64,000 bases of DNA from Bacillus rubiinfantis (GTDB taxonomy: Bacteria > Bacillota > Bacilli > Bacillales > Cytobacillaceae): NCBI GenBank assembly GCA_000752035.1, contig CCFE01000023.1:1-64000 (forward strand), in the 5' to 3' direction. Position 1 is the stretch's first letter, and the number at the start of each line of letters is the position of its first letter. The notes beneath the pieces are model-generated. The model saw nothing but the letters and a program-made list of their open reading frames with translations. It had not been told where the DNA came from and searched no databases. The translations under genes were made by a program, and so were the position numbers. This document shows, in pieces, positions 16,460 to 25,419 of this stretch.

Positions 16460-17107
16460 TTATTTATTTTTAACATAAACAGTTCCTGATTTATCGGGAA
16501 CACGAATCAGGAAGTATTCAAACGTAAATCCATAAAGAAAAGAAACAAGGAACATCGAACCAATCATATCAAAAATTACATGCTGTTTGACGAACAAAGT
16601 CGAAATGATAATCAGACTTCCTCCAATATGGATGAACAAATTATTGATAAGATGTTTGTTCTTAATATGAAGCGCTGCAAGCATGATAGCAAACGTTGTT
16701 AATACATGTATACTTGGAAAACAATTATAAGGCTGATCCTTCAAATAAATCCATTGAACCAGCGTGGTTAGAAAATCATCACCGGTAACCGGCGGTCTGG
16801 GTACAGTCGTTTGAAAAAAGAAATAAATCACAAAGCAAATTAACTCTCCGATAACAATTAGCATTAACGTTTTGAGGTAGACCCTGGTATCTTTAAAGCA
16901 AAAATAAACCAAATAACAAAATATATACGCATACCAGAGAATATAGGGAATAATAAATATTGGTACAAATGGAATCACATGATCAAGCGGTGTAATGAAA
17001 TCAACTGCTTTATGTGAACGACCATTTAACCGCTGATAAATCCCCCCTAGAACTGGCATCACCAGGAGAAACAATAAATAGGGAGCTCTTTTCAAATAAA
17101 CTTGCAA
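16460..17107 (-). CDS. PAP2-superfamily membrane phosphatase or transferase
   Basis: 215 aa with six predicted helices. PAP2 motifs are recognisable: the upstream PRPP, the central QPYNCFPSIHVLTTF (PSxH with catalytic His) and the C-terminal KQHVIFDMIGS (catalytic His and Asp). The PYNCFPSIH variant resembles the inositolphosphotransferase/AUR1-like branch more than UndPP phosphatases. The substrate is probably a lipid phosphate in the membrane. It is monocistronic. Confidence 0.82.
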   Translation of the reverse strand: MQVYLKRAPYLLFLLVMPVLGGIYQRLNGRSHKAVDFITPLDHVIPFVPIFIIPYILWYAYIFCYLVYFCFKDTRVYLKTLMLIVIGELICFVIYFFFQTTVPRPPVTGDDFLTTLVQWIYLKDQPYNCFPSIHVLTTFAIMLAALHIKNKHLINNLFIHIGGSLIIISTLFVKQHVIFDMIGSMFLVSFLYGFTFEYFLIRVPDKSGTVYVKNK

Positions 17108-17372
17108 ATAATCTCCTCCCCCTGAACTTATCTATTCTTTAAGTATAAGCAGGTTATTGAAATCATGTTACTTTTCGTTATTCATCCATTAATTTATGTT
17201 TGCCTCCCCTTTCAGCCCTACTTTAACGGGCACAAGAAATCGACATACTTCTAAATAATTAGACGAGTTTTCTAGAATTTGGTTCTCATCTTTTTAACTA
17301 AATTTGCTAAACAGTTAGGAAAACATCAGTGTTTATATTTATATTGGCACGATGATGTTACTTAAATAACAT

Positions 17373-17399
17373 AAAGTGAAACTGTTAAGGCGGGATAAA
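17373..17399 (+). repeat. dispersed repeat, short form (copy 1)
   Basis: AAAGTGAAACT...GGCGGGATAAA, with a 5-nt middle. It shares both ends with the copies at 37.07, 40.47 and 40.55 kb. It lies in the gap 17108-17401, which otherwise shows only AT-rich sequence. Confidence 0.65.
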
Positions 17400-17401
17400 C
17401 C

Positions 17402-17773
17402 CTAGTTTTGCACCATACTTCGGGTAAAACTATAGAAACGTGTACCTTGAAACTCTAGCTTACCAACATCACCTTCTGCAAGCTGACCATATTCATGTCC
17501 CCTTACATGAAATTCCATTCGGTCACCGCTCTCCACTTGAAAAGTTACATAATAAGATGTACTCGAATGGTGATCCGGTCCACTATCGCTTACCCGGGTT
17601 CTTTTCGACACGACTACGGCCTGAACATTTAATCGTGGTTGGTTATTATTATGATCCCATTCTTTAAGCCCTCTAAAGATTGAAAAAACAATCAATCCGA
17701 CAATAATTATAAAAAACAACGGAAATATTGTCTCCATTATCGAAAACATATCAAGTCCCGGTTCAAATGGCAT
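17402..17773 (-). CDS. DUF2500-type membrane protein
   Basis: 123 aa: one N-terminal helix (about residues 10-34, METIFPLFFIIIVGLIVFSI), then a small extracytoplasmic beta-domain. That domain contains VNVQAVVVSKRTRVSD, TSYYVTFQVESGDRMEF and GDVGKLEFQGTRFYSF, the recognisable pattern of DUF2500 proteins. The function is not known. AGGAG precedes ATG 17773. It is a single-gene unit. Confidence 0.82.
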   Translation of the reverse strand: MPFEPGLDMFSIMETIFPLFFIIIVGLIVFSIFRGLKEWDHNNNQPRLNVQAVVVSKRTRVSDSGPDHHSSTSYYVTFQVESGDRMEFHVRGHEYGQLAEGDVGKLEFQGTRFYSFTRSMVQN

Positions 17774-17938
17774 ATATTTACTCCTCTCAATTCCTAATTG
17801 TAATTATACATACTAAAGATACGATGATTACATTAGTATGTTTCAAAAATTTCCTGTATTTTTAAAAATTTATTGTTCCGCTAGATTATGCTACACTGGC
17901 CATAACGAATTCAAACTTTAAAGCTGGTGAAAAATGGC

Positions 17939-18331
17939 TTGAAACGAATCATTATATTTGATGGTGTCTGTAATCTTTGTGATCATAGTGTACAATTTAT
18001 TCTTAAACATGACCCGACAGAAAGCTTCCTTTTTGCCTCACTTCAAGGCGAAACTGGAAAAAGACTGCAGGAAAAACATCGAATCAGACCTGATAGTGAC
18101 AGCTTTATCTTAATTGAAGGAGAAAAGTATTATATGGAATCAACTGCGGCATTAAAGGTTTGTAGGAAGTTAAGCGGTGGATGGAAGCTGATTTCAGTTT
18201 TACTTATTATCCCACGGCCAATTCGTGATGCTGCTTACAGAGTTATCGCAAGAAATCGCTACAATTGGTTCGGGAAAAAGGAAAGTTGCCTGGTGCCTAA
18301 GCCCGAGTGGAAAAGTAGATTCTTAGATTAG
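17939..18331 (+). CDS. DCC-family (DUF393) thiol-disulfide oxidoreductase-like protein
   Basis: The family motif DxxCxxC is present at the N-terminus (IIIFDGVCNLCDHSVQF), followed by a thioredoxin-like half and RYNWFGKKESC at the C-terminus. Members, such as Bacillus YuxK, are predicted thiol oxidoreductases of unknown substrate. I favour TTG 17939, which has GGTGA eight bases upstream, giving 130 aa. GTG 17927 adds four residues without a ribosome site. The gene ends at a bidirectional terminator. Confidence 0.82.
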   Translation: MKRIIIFDGVCNLCDHSVQFILKHDPTESFLFASLQGETGKRLQEKHRIRPDSDSFILIEGEKYYMESTAALKVCRKLSGGWKLISVLLIIPRPIRDAAYRVIARNRYNWFGKKESCLVPKPEWKSRFLD

Positions 18332-18339
18332 GATTTGAA

Positions 18340-18370
18340 AAGGCCGCTAATTAAATGACTTAGCGGCCTT
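18340..18370. terminator. bidirectional terminator
   Basis: The perfect 11-bp stem AAGGCCGCTAA / TTAGCGGCCTT lies between convergent genes. Confidence 0.85.
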
Positions 18371-18380
18371 ATAAAAACTC

Positions 18381-19163
18381 TTATTTATCATTTGTTCCAG
18401 TTCCAGCAACCTCCGTAGCTGCTGCCTTCTTTTTATTCATTTGATGAACCACAAATGTTGCTGCAAACGCTAGTATCAAAATGCCAAAGAAGACAATATG
18501 ATGAAGGTGGAATCCTAATACACTGGCAAACATTTTTGCCGCAATTATTGCGATTAGGATAAACGCTGTATTTTCAAGTTCAGGAACTCGGTCAATCAGC
18601 ACAAGGAAGAACTTCGCAACAGTACGCATCATTAAAATCCCTAACATTCCCCCGACTAGAAGAATCCATACTTCTTCTGAAACCGCAAAAGCAGCAAGAA
18701 TACTATCGGCGGAAAAGGCAATGTCCATTAATTCAACGGAAATAACTGTTCCCCAAAACACGCCAAAGGTACGGACAAGCCAGCCTTCTTTTTTAACCCC
18801 TTCAACATTGTCGTCATCTTTATCTGTAAGCCAGAAATGTTTAATCACAAGCCAAGCTAAATATGCTGCACCAAGGACCTTAATCCACCAAAACTTAATC
18901 AGTAGCATTCCTAGGCCAATAAACACGAACCGGAAGAAATAGGCACCAAATAATCCATATGTTAAAGCCTTTTTCCGTTTGTCTGGAGGCAGGTGTTTGA
19001 CCATAACGGCAAGAACTAGGGCGTTATCCGCTGAAAGCAGACCTTCTAAGATGACCAGTGTTCCTATGTAACCCCAAGAAACAGGATCTGACAATACTTT
19101 AACCCACATATCCCAATCGAAAAATGATGCATAAGTTGCTAAAATTTCATTTAAGACGTTCAA
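18381..19163 (-). CDS. TerC-family membrane protein (YkoY-like)
   Basis: 260 aa with about seven helices. Both hallmark acidic motifs are intact: EGLLSADNALVLAVMVKHLP near residue 40 and ISVELMDIAFSADSILAAFA near residue 140. This is the YkoY/YceF branch, proposed to export or deliver Mn2+ at the membrane. Its start is TTG 19163 after AAGGGGA. Unlike many ykoY genes, I see no yybP-ykoY manganese riboswitch upstream. The leader has only a 47-nt hairpin (19268-19314). Confidence 0.88.
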   Translation of the reverse strand: MNVLNEILATYASFFDWDMWVKVLSDPVSWGYIGTLVILEGLLSADNALVLAVMVKHLPPDKRKKALTYGLFGAYFFRFVFIGLGMLLIKFWWIKVLGAAYLAWLVIKHFWLTDKDDDNVEGVKKEGWLVRTFGVFWGTVISVELMDIAFSADSILAAFAVSEEVWILLVGGMLGILMMRTVAKFFLVLIDRVPELENTAFILIAIIAAKMFASVLGFHLHHIVFFGILILAFAATFVVHQMNKKKAAATEVAGTGTNDK

Positions 19164-19267
19164 TAAAATTCCCCTTCCTTTTGTACGAAATTAAATTTTT
19201 AACATTTTAATAAATTAGTAAATTCAACTTATATCCAAATAACCTGATTTTATAAAATAATAGGCAC

Positions 19268-19314
19268 ATATTCACCTACAGAACTGACGGTACTCTTTTA
19301 CGGACTGTGAATAT
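19268..19314. other. 47-nt stem-loop in the long gap upstream of the ykoY-like gene
   Basis: The 8-bp arms ATATTCAC and GTGAATAT can extend with ACAG/CTGT inside. It may be a leader element on the minus strand or part of a plus-strand transcript ending at 19551. The surrounding gap (19164-19659) contains no convincing gene. Confidence 0.35.
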
Positions 19315-19526
19315 ATCTTCCCTTCCCTCCTTCCACTATACATGTACGACTTACTCTCAAGTTGGTTTCAAAAAGTTTATAAAAAGTTATTTTTTCCATA
19401 AAAAATTAATGTTCGAGCTTATGCAAAACTATGTTAGCGCACATTTTTTTAAACTTGGACAAGATAACTATATAGGCGTACAAGCCTGACATATATTAAA
19501 GTAACCCATTCATTTTTCCTTCTTTT

Positions 19527-19551
19527 AAAAGTGGCTTAGGCCACTTTTTTT
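19527..19551 (+). terminator. strong terminator with no annotated upstream gene
   Basis: The stem AAAAGTGG / CCACTTTT with loop CTTAGG is followed by TTTTTC. Upstream on the plus strand there is no clear gene, so it may end a small RNA or attenuate the next gene. Confidence 0.7.
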
Positions 19552-19659
19552 CAATGGTTAGGTTTTCTACGAAGGCACTTGATGTAATTAAAAAAAATGT
19601 CGGTCTAAAATAAATAAGCGGTCATATAGTAGAATATACGTTCGGAGGGGGCGACAAAC

Positions 19660-19959
19660 TTGCAAAACAGGCATCCATCTATGGTTACCGCTGAAATGCT
19701 TGTCCAGTACTATGAATTAAACAAACAGAAAAAAGAACTTGAGTACAAATTAAATGAATTAAAGGAACTATTTCAACAATATTTTAATGAAGTGGTTGGG
19801 ACCAATACAAAAGGGGAAATCACATTAGACGGTTATAAATTGCAGCGACAAGTTCGAAAAACAGAAAGATATAACGAAGAAGAAACGGTAAAAAGATTGG
19901 AGGAATTAAAACTTATCGACCTCATTCAAGTCGTAAAAAAACCTGATGAGAAAAATTAA
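19660..19959 (+). CDS. 99-aa coiled-coil-like protein of unknown function
   Basis: It starts at TTG 19660 after GGAGGGGG; the internal ATG 19681 has no better site. Residues 15-45 (YYELNKQKKELEYKLNELKE) form a predicted coiled coil. A short basic segment (DGYKLQRQVRKTERYNEEE) and an acidic amphipathic end follow. It is soluble with no Cys. I do not recognise the family. The layout is that of a small cytosolic dimer. Confidence 0.65.
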   Translation: MQNRHPSMVTAEMLVQYYELNKQKKELEYKLNELKELFQQYFNEVVGTNTKGEITLDGYKLQRQVRKTERYNEEETVKRLEELKLIDLIQVVKKPDEKN

Positions 19960-20114
19960 AGCCGCCCTCGATTTAGGACTACTCAAAGAGGAGCAATTAT
20001 CTGGCTGTTTAACCACTTCTTACGCTCCCGCCATCATTGTAAAGCCATTAACACCACGTTAATCATTGCATACCTAATCATTTGTACCAATTTTTATATA
20101 TTTTACTAACCCAC

Positions 20115-20159
20115 CGTAAACCTAACGACTGCATTCACCTTGCAGTCGTTAGGTTTACG
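20115..20159. terminator. 19-bp perfect inverted repeat overlapping a stop codon
   Basis: The arms CGTAAACCTAACGACTGCA (20115-20133) and their complement (20141-20159) enclose a 7-nt loop. The right arm contains the stop codon of the minus-strand membrane-protein gene. No U-tract follows on the minus strand, so it may stabilise the 3' end as well as terminate. Confidence 0.6.
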
Positions 20160-20604
20160 TGATTCGAGTAAAAATAGCTTGAAGTAAAAAACCTACTGCT
20201 AATCCAGGGATGACAAACAGCATTGGAAGCAGTACTGGGCCCAGTACCACACCAAAGATTTTAACCTTGGTTGAAAATATCAATCCAACTGTAACAAAAT
20301 AGGCAGAAAAGACAAACGGAAGAAAGGAATAACGTTTTTTCCCTCCACCCCCATCCTTAAACGCATCCCACATCGCAAAAAAATATAGACATGGATAAAA
20401 CATTAACCATTGATAATTGATTTGTTGAATTGCAAGCTGTATATCTCCATGAAAGCTTGAGATAATTGCTTCATTAAAATGTGCTTGGACATTTACAAGG
20501 AATTCCAGTCCGATAAAGATAATTCCTTTCAGCCACTTTCGGTTTAATAATTGTCCAAAACCTGGGAGAGCAATACTCCAAAATAAGGCTTCCTTCGCAT
20601 CCAT
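20155..20604 (-). CDS. small polytopic membrane protein of unknown function
   Basis: 149 aa from ATG 20604 (AAAGGG eight bases upstream). The TTG at 20622 lacks a site. About four helices are present. The first begins FWSIALPGFGQLLNRKWLKG, a pattern also seen in TM2/DUF5683-like small membrane proteins (PGxGQxxxxxxxxG). A basic GGGGKKRYS loop sits mid-protein. Function is unknown. The transcript is monocistronic. Confidence 0.7.
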   Translation of the reverse strand: MDAKEALFWSIALPGFGQLLNRKWLKGIIFIGLEFLVNVQAHFNEAIISSFHGDIQLAIQQINYQWLMFYPCLYFFAMWDAFKDGGGGKKRYSFLPFVFSAYFVTVGLIFSTKVKIFGVVLGPVLLPMLFVIPGLAVGFLLQAIFTRIT

Positions 20605-20912
20605 AGTTTCAACCCTTTGCAATTGATGAAGTTACCAAAGCTTTGTTTAGCATAACTCTCTCCCTTCTAGGAAGCATGGATTATCAGCTTGCAAACAACT
20701 TCTCACATTATCTTTGGTTACACGAATAATATACCGTACTGACATAAAATGTGGATAATTTCGCATACTCTGCCTCCTATCGTATTACATATAATATCTC
20801 CATAAATCCATGAAAAAAATGTCGAAATGGCGCCGTTGAGATATTTTTTCGTCAAGCATAAATTCACAAAATGAAGACAAAATATTACCGAATTGATTAG
20901 GGGGTTGAAACA

Positions 20913-21029
20913 ATGACAAAAAAAGGAATACAAAATTCAAGTATCGAACAGATGCAAAAAGATCACCAGGCGGAATCTGCGTTCAAAATGGATTCTTCTA
21001 AAAAACAACACGGCAAAAAAAGAGGTTAA
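20913..21029 (+). CDS. 38-aa basic small protein
   Basis: ATG 20913 follows AGGGGG at normal spacing. The product is MTKKGIQNSSIEQMQKDHQ... ending KKQHGKKRG. It is Lys/Gln-rich, with no hydrophobic segment, and is followed at once by a strong terminator. The composition is that of minor small acid-soluble spore proteins or other tiny Bacillus proteins. I cannot name a family. The 290-bp gap upstream shows no other feature. Confidence 0.65.
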   Translation: MTKKGIQNSSIEQMQKDHQAESAFKMDSSKKQHGKKRG

Positions 21030-21031
21030 AC

Positions 21032-21079
21032 AAAATAAGCAGGCCAGATTCCAGTTAAAATCAGGGCCTGCTTATTTTG
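21032..21079. terminator. bidirectional terminator
   Basis: The stem AAAATAAGCAGGCC / GGCCTGCTTATTTT lies between the 38-aa gene and the convergent deacylase gene. Confidence 0.85.
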
Positions 21080-21610
21080 TTATGCTCCGTTGCTACTCAT
21101 GATTTTGACGTCATCAACTTGGAGTTCTTCCTGCCATCCTTTACATACATCTACCCAGCCTGCTGCTGATGAAAATTGTTCAATTTCAGCACATGTTAAT
21201 TCTATAGCTGAATTAGAACTGCCACAGGCCGGAAACAAACTAGTAAAACGCCGCATTGATATATCGAGATAAATATCAAGATTATTTCTCAAACCGAATG
21301 GACAAACTCCACCAATAGCGTGACCTGTTTGCTCCAGCACCTCTTCAGGCGTCAACATTCTCGCCTTAAAGCCAAAGGTATGACGAAATTTCTTGTTGTC
21401 AATCTTTGCATCACCTGCTGCAACGATTAAGATAGCTTTTTCCCCCCCACCTCTAAAGGTCAGTGTCTTGGCAATTCGTTCCGGGTCTGTACCGATTGCT
21501 GCAGCTGCGAGTTCTACCGTCGCACTTGACGTATCAAATTCCATAATTTCTTGTTCCCTGCCCCATCGTGCAAAATGGGCTTTAACATCTTCTAATGACA
21601 AAATATCCAC
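21080..21610 (-). CDS. YbaK/EbsC-type aminoacyl-tRNA deacylase
   Basis: 176 aa, cytosolic, with the editing-domain fold of YbaK/ProX proteins that hydrolyse mischarged Cys- or Ala-tRNA(Pro). Visible features are AAAIGTDPERIAKTLTF, the catalytic-lysine region DAKIDNKKFRHTFG and the GGVCPFGL loop. The N-terminal helix (LEDVKAHFARWG) and length resemble Bacillus YwhH. The start is GTG 21610, whose ribosome site is very close; a TTG three codons on is an alternative. Confidence 0.88.
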   Translation of the reverse strand: MDILSLEDVKAHFARWGREQEIMEFDTSSATVELAAAAIGTDPERIAKTLTFRGGGEKAILIVAAGDAKIDNKKFRHTFGFKARMLTPEEVLEQTGHAIGGVCPFGLRNNLDIYLDISMRRFTSLFPACGSSNSAIELTCAEIEQFSSAAGWVDVCKGWQEELQVDDVKIMSSNGA

Positions 21611-21836
21611 CCTTCCCCTACTAATATTGTTGAATCATTCCATACGGGTTTCCAAGATTATACAAGTTTTATGCATTTTGGTCAATTCATTGATTGACTC
21701 AGCTTATTATTGAAAATTTTGCTCCTTAGAAAATATTCTAAATCACTATTCGAAAAATTAAATATATTTAGCAATTATGAAGCCAATACATGATATAATC
21801 TCTATAGTTCGCTTTTTGTTTTTGGAGGGATTTTGC

Positions 21837-22748
21837 TTGGAATCACAGGGTGCTATCATTTCTAATACTAGAACTAAGGGAATCAGTTTGGTGCTGATTG
21901 CTGCTATTTTTTGGGGTGTATCTGGGACGGTGGCGCAATTTTTATTTCATCACCAAGGTTTCAGCACTAGCTGGTTAACGGTTATCCGCCTGCTTTTATC
22001 TGGAATAGGATTATTGGTTTTTGCTCATACAATTGGTGGAGATAATATTTGGGCTATTTGGAAAAATAAAAGAGAGGCAATCCAACTCGTTATCTTCGGT
22101 ATTTTCGGCATGCTTGCGGTCCAATACACCTACTTCGCGGCAATTGAACATGGTAACGCAGCCACTGCGACAGTATTACAGTACTTGGCTCCCGTCATAA
22201 TTGCCTGCTATCTATGTATGCAATCAAAGGCATTGCCATCAAAGTTTGAACTGATTGCCATCACTTTAGCACTAATTGGAACATTTTTGCTTGTAACTAA
22301 AGGAAATATTCATACACTTTCTATTTCCCTTCCTGGTTTTTTATGGGGTATCCTCTCAGCATTTGCCCTCGCTTTTTATACGATTTATCCAGGTAATTTG
22401 CTGGCAAGATGGGGATCGCTGATTACGGTAGGCTGGGGGATGTTGATTGGTGGAATATCATTTAGTTTCATTCATCCACCGTGGAAATTTCAAGGTACTT
22501 GGTCTGTATCTTCCTTCTTGGCTGTAGTATCGGTTGTAATTCTCGGAACGTTAATCGCTTTTTTCTGTTATATGGAGAGTATGAAATATATTGGTGCCTC
22601 CGAGGCTAGTCTTCTCGCAAGTGCTGAACCATTGTCAGCAGCATTTTTAGCCGTTGTCTGGCTTCAGGTTTCTTTTGGATTAGCGGAATGGGTAGGGGCG
22701 TTAGCCATTATTGCCACCATCTTTATTTTATCTTTAGTAAAAAAGTAA
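21837..22748 (+). CDS. EamA-family (DMT) transporter
   Basis: 303 aa with ten predicted helices in two EamA repeats. The first opens GISLVLIAAIFWGVSGTVAQ, and the second ends in SEASLLASAEPLSAAFLAVV, the typical near-C-terminal motif. Members export or import small metabolites, and the substrate cannot be read from sequence. TTG 21837 follows GGAGGGA by 6 nt. The frame open back to 21777 lacks a ribosome site. Confidence 0.87.
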   Translation: MESQGAIISNTRTKGISLVLIAAIFWGVSGTVAQFLFHHQGFSTSWLTVIRLLLSGIGLLVFAHTIGGDNIWAIWKNKREAIQLVIFGIFGMLAVQYTYFAAIEHGNAATATVLQYLAPVIIACYLCMQSKALPSKFELIAITLALIGTFLLVTKGNIHTLSISLPGFLWGILSAFALAFYTIYPGNLLARWGSLITVGWGMLIGGISFSFIHPPWKFQGTWSVSSFLAVVSVVILGTLIAFFCYMESMKYIGASEASLLASAEPLSAAFLAVVWLQVSFGLAEWVGALAIIATIFILSLVKK

Positions 22749-22757
22749 TATTACTCG

Positions 22758-22785
22758 AAAAGGGTGCCCTCATCGGGCACCCTTT
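22758..22785. terminator. terminator after the EamA gene
   Basis: The stem AAAGGGTGCCC / GGGCACCCTTT with loop TCATC lies between convergent genes. Confidence 0.85.
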
Positions 22786-22801
22786 ATTAGTTAGTTTCAG
22801 T

Positions 22802-23521
22802 TTACTCTCCTAAATCAACATTATGATATACTTGCTGAACGTCGTCTAAATCCTCTAAAACCTCGATTAATTTTTCAAATTTAGGGACCACATCTTCTGG
22901 AAGAGCTATTTCATTTTGTGGCAGCATGGTTAATTCTGCAACGGTAAAATCTGTGACACCAGCATTTTTGAATGCCTCTTGGACTGCATGGAATTGATCT
23001 GGTTCTGCATACACAATAACCTGGCCGTCCTCTTCGACTACATCACGGACATCAACATCTGCTTCCATCAATAATTCCAAGACTTCTTCTTCATTTTTAC
23101 CTTCGACACCAATGACAGCCGTCTTATCGAACATATAAGCAACGGAACCGCTAACCCCCATATTACCGCCATTTTTACCAAAGGCAGCCCGGACTTCTGA
23201 AGCGGTACGATTAACATTGTTTGTTAATGCATCAACAATAATCATTGAACCATTTGGACCAAAGCCTTCGTAGCGAAGCTCATCATATGTTTCATCAGAG
23301 CCACCTTTTGCTTTCTCAAGCGCCCGGTCAATAATATGGCGTGGTACATTATATGTTTTTGCCCGTTCAAGTACAAATTTCAGCGCTTGGTTACCTTCTG
23401 GATCAGGTACACCTTGCTTAGCAACAACATAGATTTCTCGGCCAAACTTGGCATATACCTTACTTGTACTGGCATCCTTCGCTGCTTTTTTATCCTTAAT
23501 ATTATTCCATTTACGACCCAT
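22802..23521 (-). CDS. YebC/PmpR-family protein (YeeI-type)
   Basis: 239 aa, cytosolic. The start MGRKWNNIKDKKAAKD and the core LRYEGFGPNGSMIIVDALTNNVNRTASEVR are the YebC signature. Proteins of the YebC II group (Bacillus YeeI) have been tied to translation of proline stretches. Earlier work called some members transcription regulators, so the role here is left open. It is monocistronic, with a gap of about 245 bp to ilvA downstream of its start. Confidence 0.92.
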   Translation of the reverse strand: MGRKWNNIKDKKAAKDASTSKVYAKFGREIYVVAKQGVPDPEGNQALKFVLERAKTYNVPRHIIDRALEKAKGGSDETYDELRYEGFGPNGSMIIVDALTNNVNRTASEVRAAFGKNGGNMGVSGSVAYMFDKTAVIGVEGKNEEEVLELLMEADVDVRDVVEEDGQVIVYAEPDQFHAVQEAFKNAGVTDFTVAELTMLPQNEIALPEDVVPKFEKLIEVLEDLDDVQQVYHNVDLGE

Positions 23522-23766
23522 AGTAACACTCGCTTTCTATTCCAAATCAAATTAGGTAACTAATACGAACTTAGCTTCATAATAGAAACTTGACCATTTA
23601 ATATTATACATTAAATGGTTCATTTGTTAAGGGTCCTTTGCAAAAAAATGACCTAGAGTTCATAAACTATTCAATGTTTACTACCATTATCTTCCAAAAC
23701 CAGAAAAACAATTCCTCCTAAGGAAGAATTGTTCCAGTAAATTGATTAAAAAAAGACTTATTGGTA

Positions 23767-25032
23767 TTACACTAACATTTGAAATAAGGTGCTGTCCTTA
23801 TTGACTTCACGGTATAGAAAGCCTTTCGCTTTCATTCGCTGCACTAAAGGACCATAGTCTGCTTTATCTTTGAGTTCAATTCCCACTAACGCTGGACCAG
23901 TTTCCCGATTATTCTTTTTCGTATATTCAAAGTGGCTGATATCATCATTTGGTCCCAACACTTCCATTAAAAATTCACGCAATGCACCAGGTCGTTGTGG
24001 GAACTGGACGATAAAATAATGCTGCAACCCCTCAAAAATCATGGAGCGCTCCTTAATCTCCTGCATTCTGCCAATATCATTATTGCCGCCGCTAACAATA
24101 CAGACAACTGTTTTCCCTTTAATTTCCTTAGCATATGTATCAAGAGCAGCAATCGATAAGGCCCCGGTAGGTTCAACAACAATTGCATTCTCATTATATA
24201 AGGAGAGCAGTGTGGTGCAAACTTTCCCCTCTGGAACGACAATGATATCATCTACAATGTCTTTGCAGATTTCAAATGTCTTAGAACCAACGGTCTTGAC
24301 TGCTGCCCCATCAACAAATGGATCAATTTTTTCAAGGCATGTTACCTTGCCGTTCAGAATCGATTCCTTCATTCCTGGTGCCCCTTCAGGCTCAACCCCG
24401 ATTAATTGAGTTTCCGGGGAATAATGACGCAAATAGGAACCCGTTCCTGCCATTAGGCCCCCGCCGCCAATGGCCGCAAATAGATAGTCAATTTTCTCAG
24501 GACAATCATTTAACAGTTCTACTCCTACGGTTCCCTGCCCGGCAATCACATCACAATCATCAAATGGATGAATAAAGGTGCGCTTTTCCTCGCGGCTGCA
24601 CTTAATTGCTTTCTCATAGGCATCATCGAACGTATCACCTACTAGGACAATCTCTATGCTATCCCGGCCCCAAAATTTCACCTGATTTACCTTTTGTTTC
24701 GGTGTCGTATTAGGCATAAAGATTTTCCCATGAATGTCTAATAAATGGCAGGAATAAGCTACTCCTTGTGCATGGTTACCGGCACTGGCGCAGATAATGC
24801 CCTTTTCCATCTCTTCAGGTGTTAATCTTTTAATTCGATTATATGCGCCGCGAATTTTAAACGAACGGACACTTTGCAAATCTTCACGTTTTAAATAAAG
24901 ACGGCACGCGTACCGCTCTGATAAAAGATGATTATATTGCAGCGGCGTCGGAGAGATCACATCTTTAATGGTATGACTGGCAATAATGATATCCTCAACT
25001 GTAACGGTTTTCTTTTCCACTTGTTGACTCAT
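23767..25032 (-). CDS. ilvA: threonine dehydratase (biosynthetic)
   Basis: IlvA converts L-threonine to 2-oxobutanoate, the first committed step to isoleucine. The PLP lysine is in REDLQSVRSFKIRGAYN. The phosphate loop AAIGGGGLMAGTGS and a single C-terminal ACT-like domain (YFIVQFPQRPGALREF onward) give 421 aa, as in Bacillus IlvA. ATG 25032 is preceded by AGGAGG. It is preceded by a T-box leader that specifies Ile. It stands alone rather than in an ilv-leu operon. Confidence 0.96.
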   Translation of the reverse strand: MSQQVEKKTVTVEDIIIASHTIKDVISPTPLQYNHLLSERYACRLYLKREDLQSVRSFKIRGAYNRIKRLTPEEMEKGIICASAGNHAQGVAYSCHLLDIHGKIFMPNTTPKQKVNQVKFWGRDSIEIVLVGDTFDDAYEKAIKCSREEKRTFIHPFDDCDVIAGQGTVGVELLNDCPEKIDYLFAAIGGGGLMAGTGSYLRHYSPETQLIGVEPEGAPGMKESILNGKVTCLEKIDPFVDGAAVKTVGSKTFEICKDIVDDIIVVPEGKVCTTLLSLYNENAIVVEPTGALSIAALDTYAKEIKGKTVVCIVSGGNNDIGRMQEIKERSMIFEGLQHYFIVQFPQRPGALREFLMEVLGPNDDISHFEYTKKNNRETGPALVGIELKDKADYGPLVQRMKAKGFLYREVNKDSTLFQMLV

Positions 25033-25072
25033 CTTTCTGTTCCTCCTAGTGTGTCTTTTCAATTTTGAAGCA

Positions 25073-25332
25073 ATAAAAAACCCGCCCCTAGATAGGGACG
25101 AGTTATACTCGCGATACCACCCTACTTCCGCAATAGACTTACTTGTTTACTGCGGCTCTCGACAACGTACTTTATGCTGTACGTTTCCGTTAACGGGGAA
25201 TTTCCGGCATTAGCTTACTAACTCGCAGTGTTCAGCCATGCTTCTCAGAGATGATTTTCAGATATGCCTGCCATCGACTTGCACCAATTGCCGACTCTCT
25301 TGAGACAACTGCATTATCTTACTCTTCTCATC
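25073..25332 (-). promoter_or_regulatory. isoleucine T-box leader of ilvA
   Basis: The minus-strand leader contains the T-box core AGGGTGGTATCGCG (25110-25123, with one C-to-T change from the common ACCGCG form). Stem I features include a TCTCTGAGAAGC conserved strand. The specifier loop reads GAAAATCATC, giving AUC (25253-25255), an isoleucine codon. Uncharged tRNA-Ile would stabilise the antiterminator and switch ilvA on. Confidence 0.93.
25075..25105 (-). terminator. T-box terminator of ilvA
   Basis: The minus-strand stem CTCGTCCCTA / TAGGGGCGGG with a 2-nt loop is followed by TTTTTT. It is mutually exclusive with the antiterminator that includes the T-box core. Confidence 0.85.
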
Positions 25333-25357
25333 ATTGAACTTACGTAATTTTTTAATT

Positions 25358-25386
25358 AGGTTACCACCGATAAAAATACTTGTCAA
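25358..25386 (-). promoter_or_regulatory. probable ilvA promoter
   Basis: TTGACA (25381-25386) and TAACCT (25358-25363) are 17 bp apart on the minus strand, just upstream of stem I. The -10 is a modest match. Confidence 0.55.
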
Positions 25387-25419
25387 TATTTTTTGATAAT
25401 TTAATATATTATAATTGTT

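Noticed and set aside
19164..19400. yybP-ykoY manganese riboswitch upstream of the TerC/YkoY gene
   Set aside because: The conserved Mn-aptamer blocks are absent; only a simple 47-nt hairpin is found.
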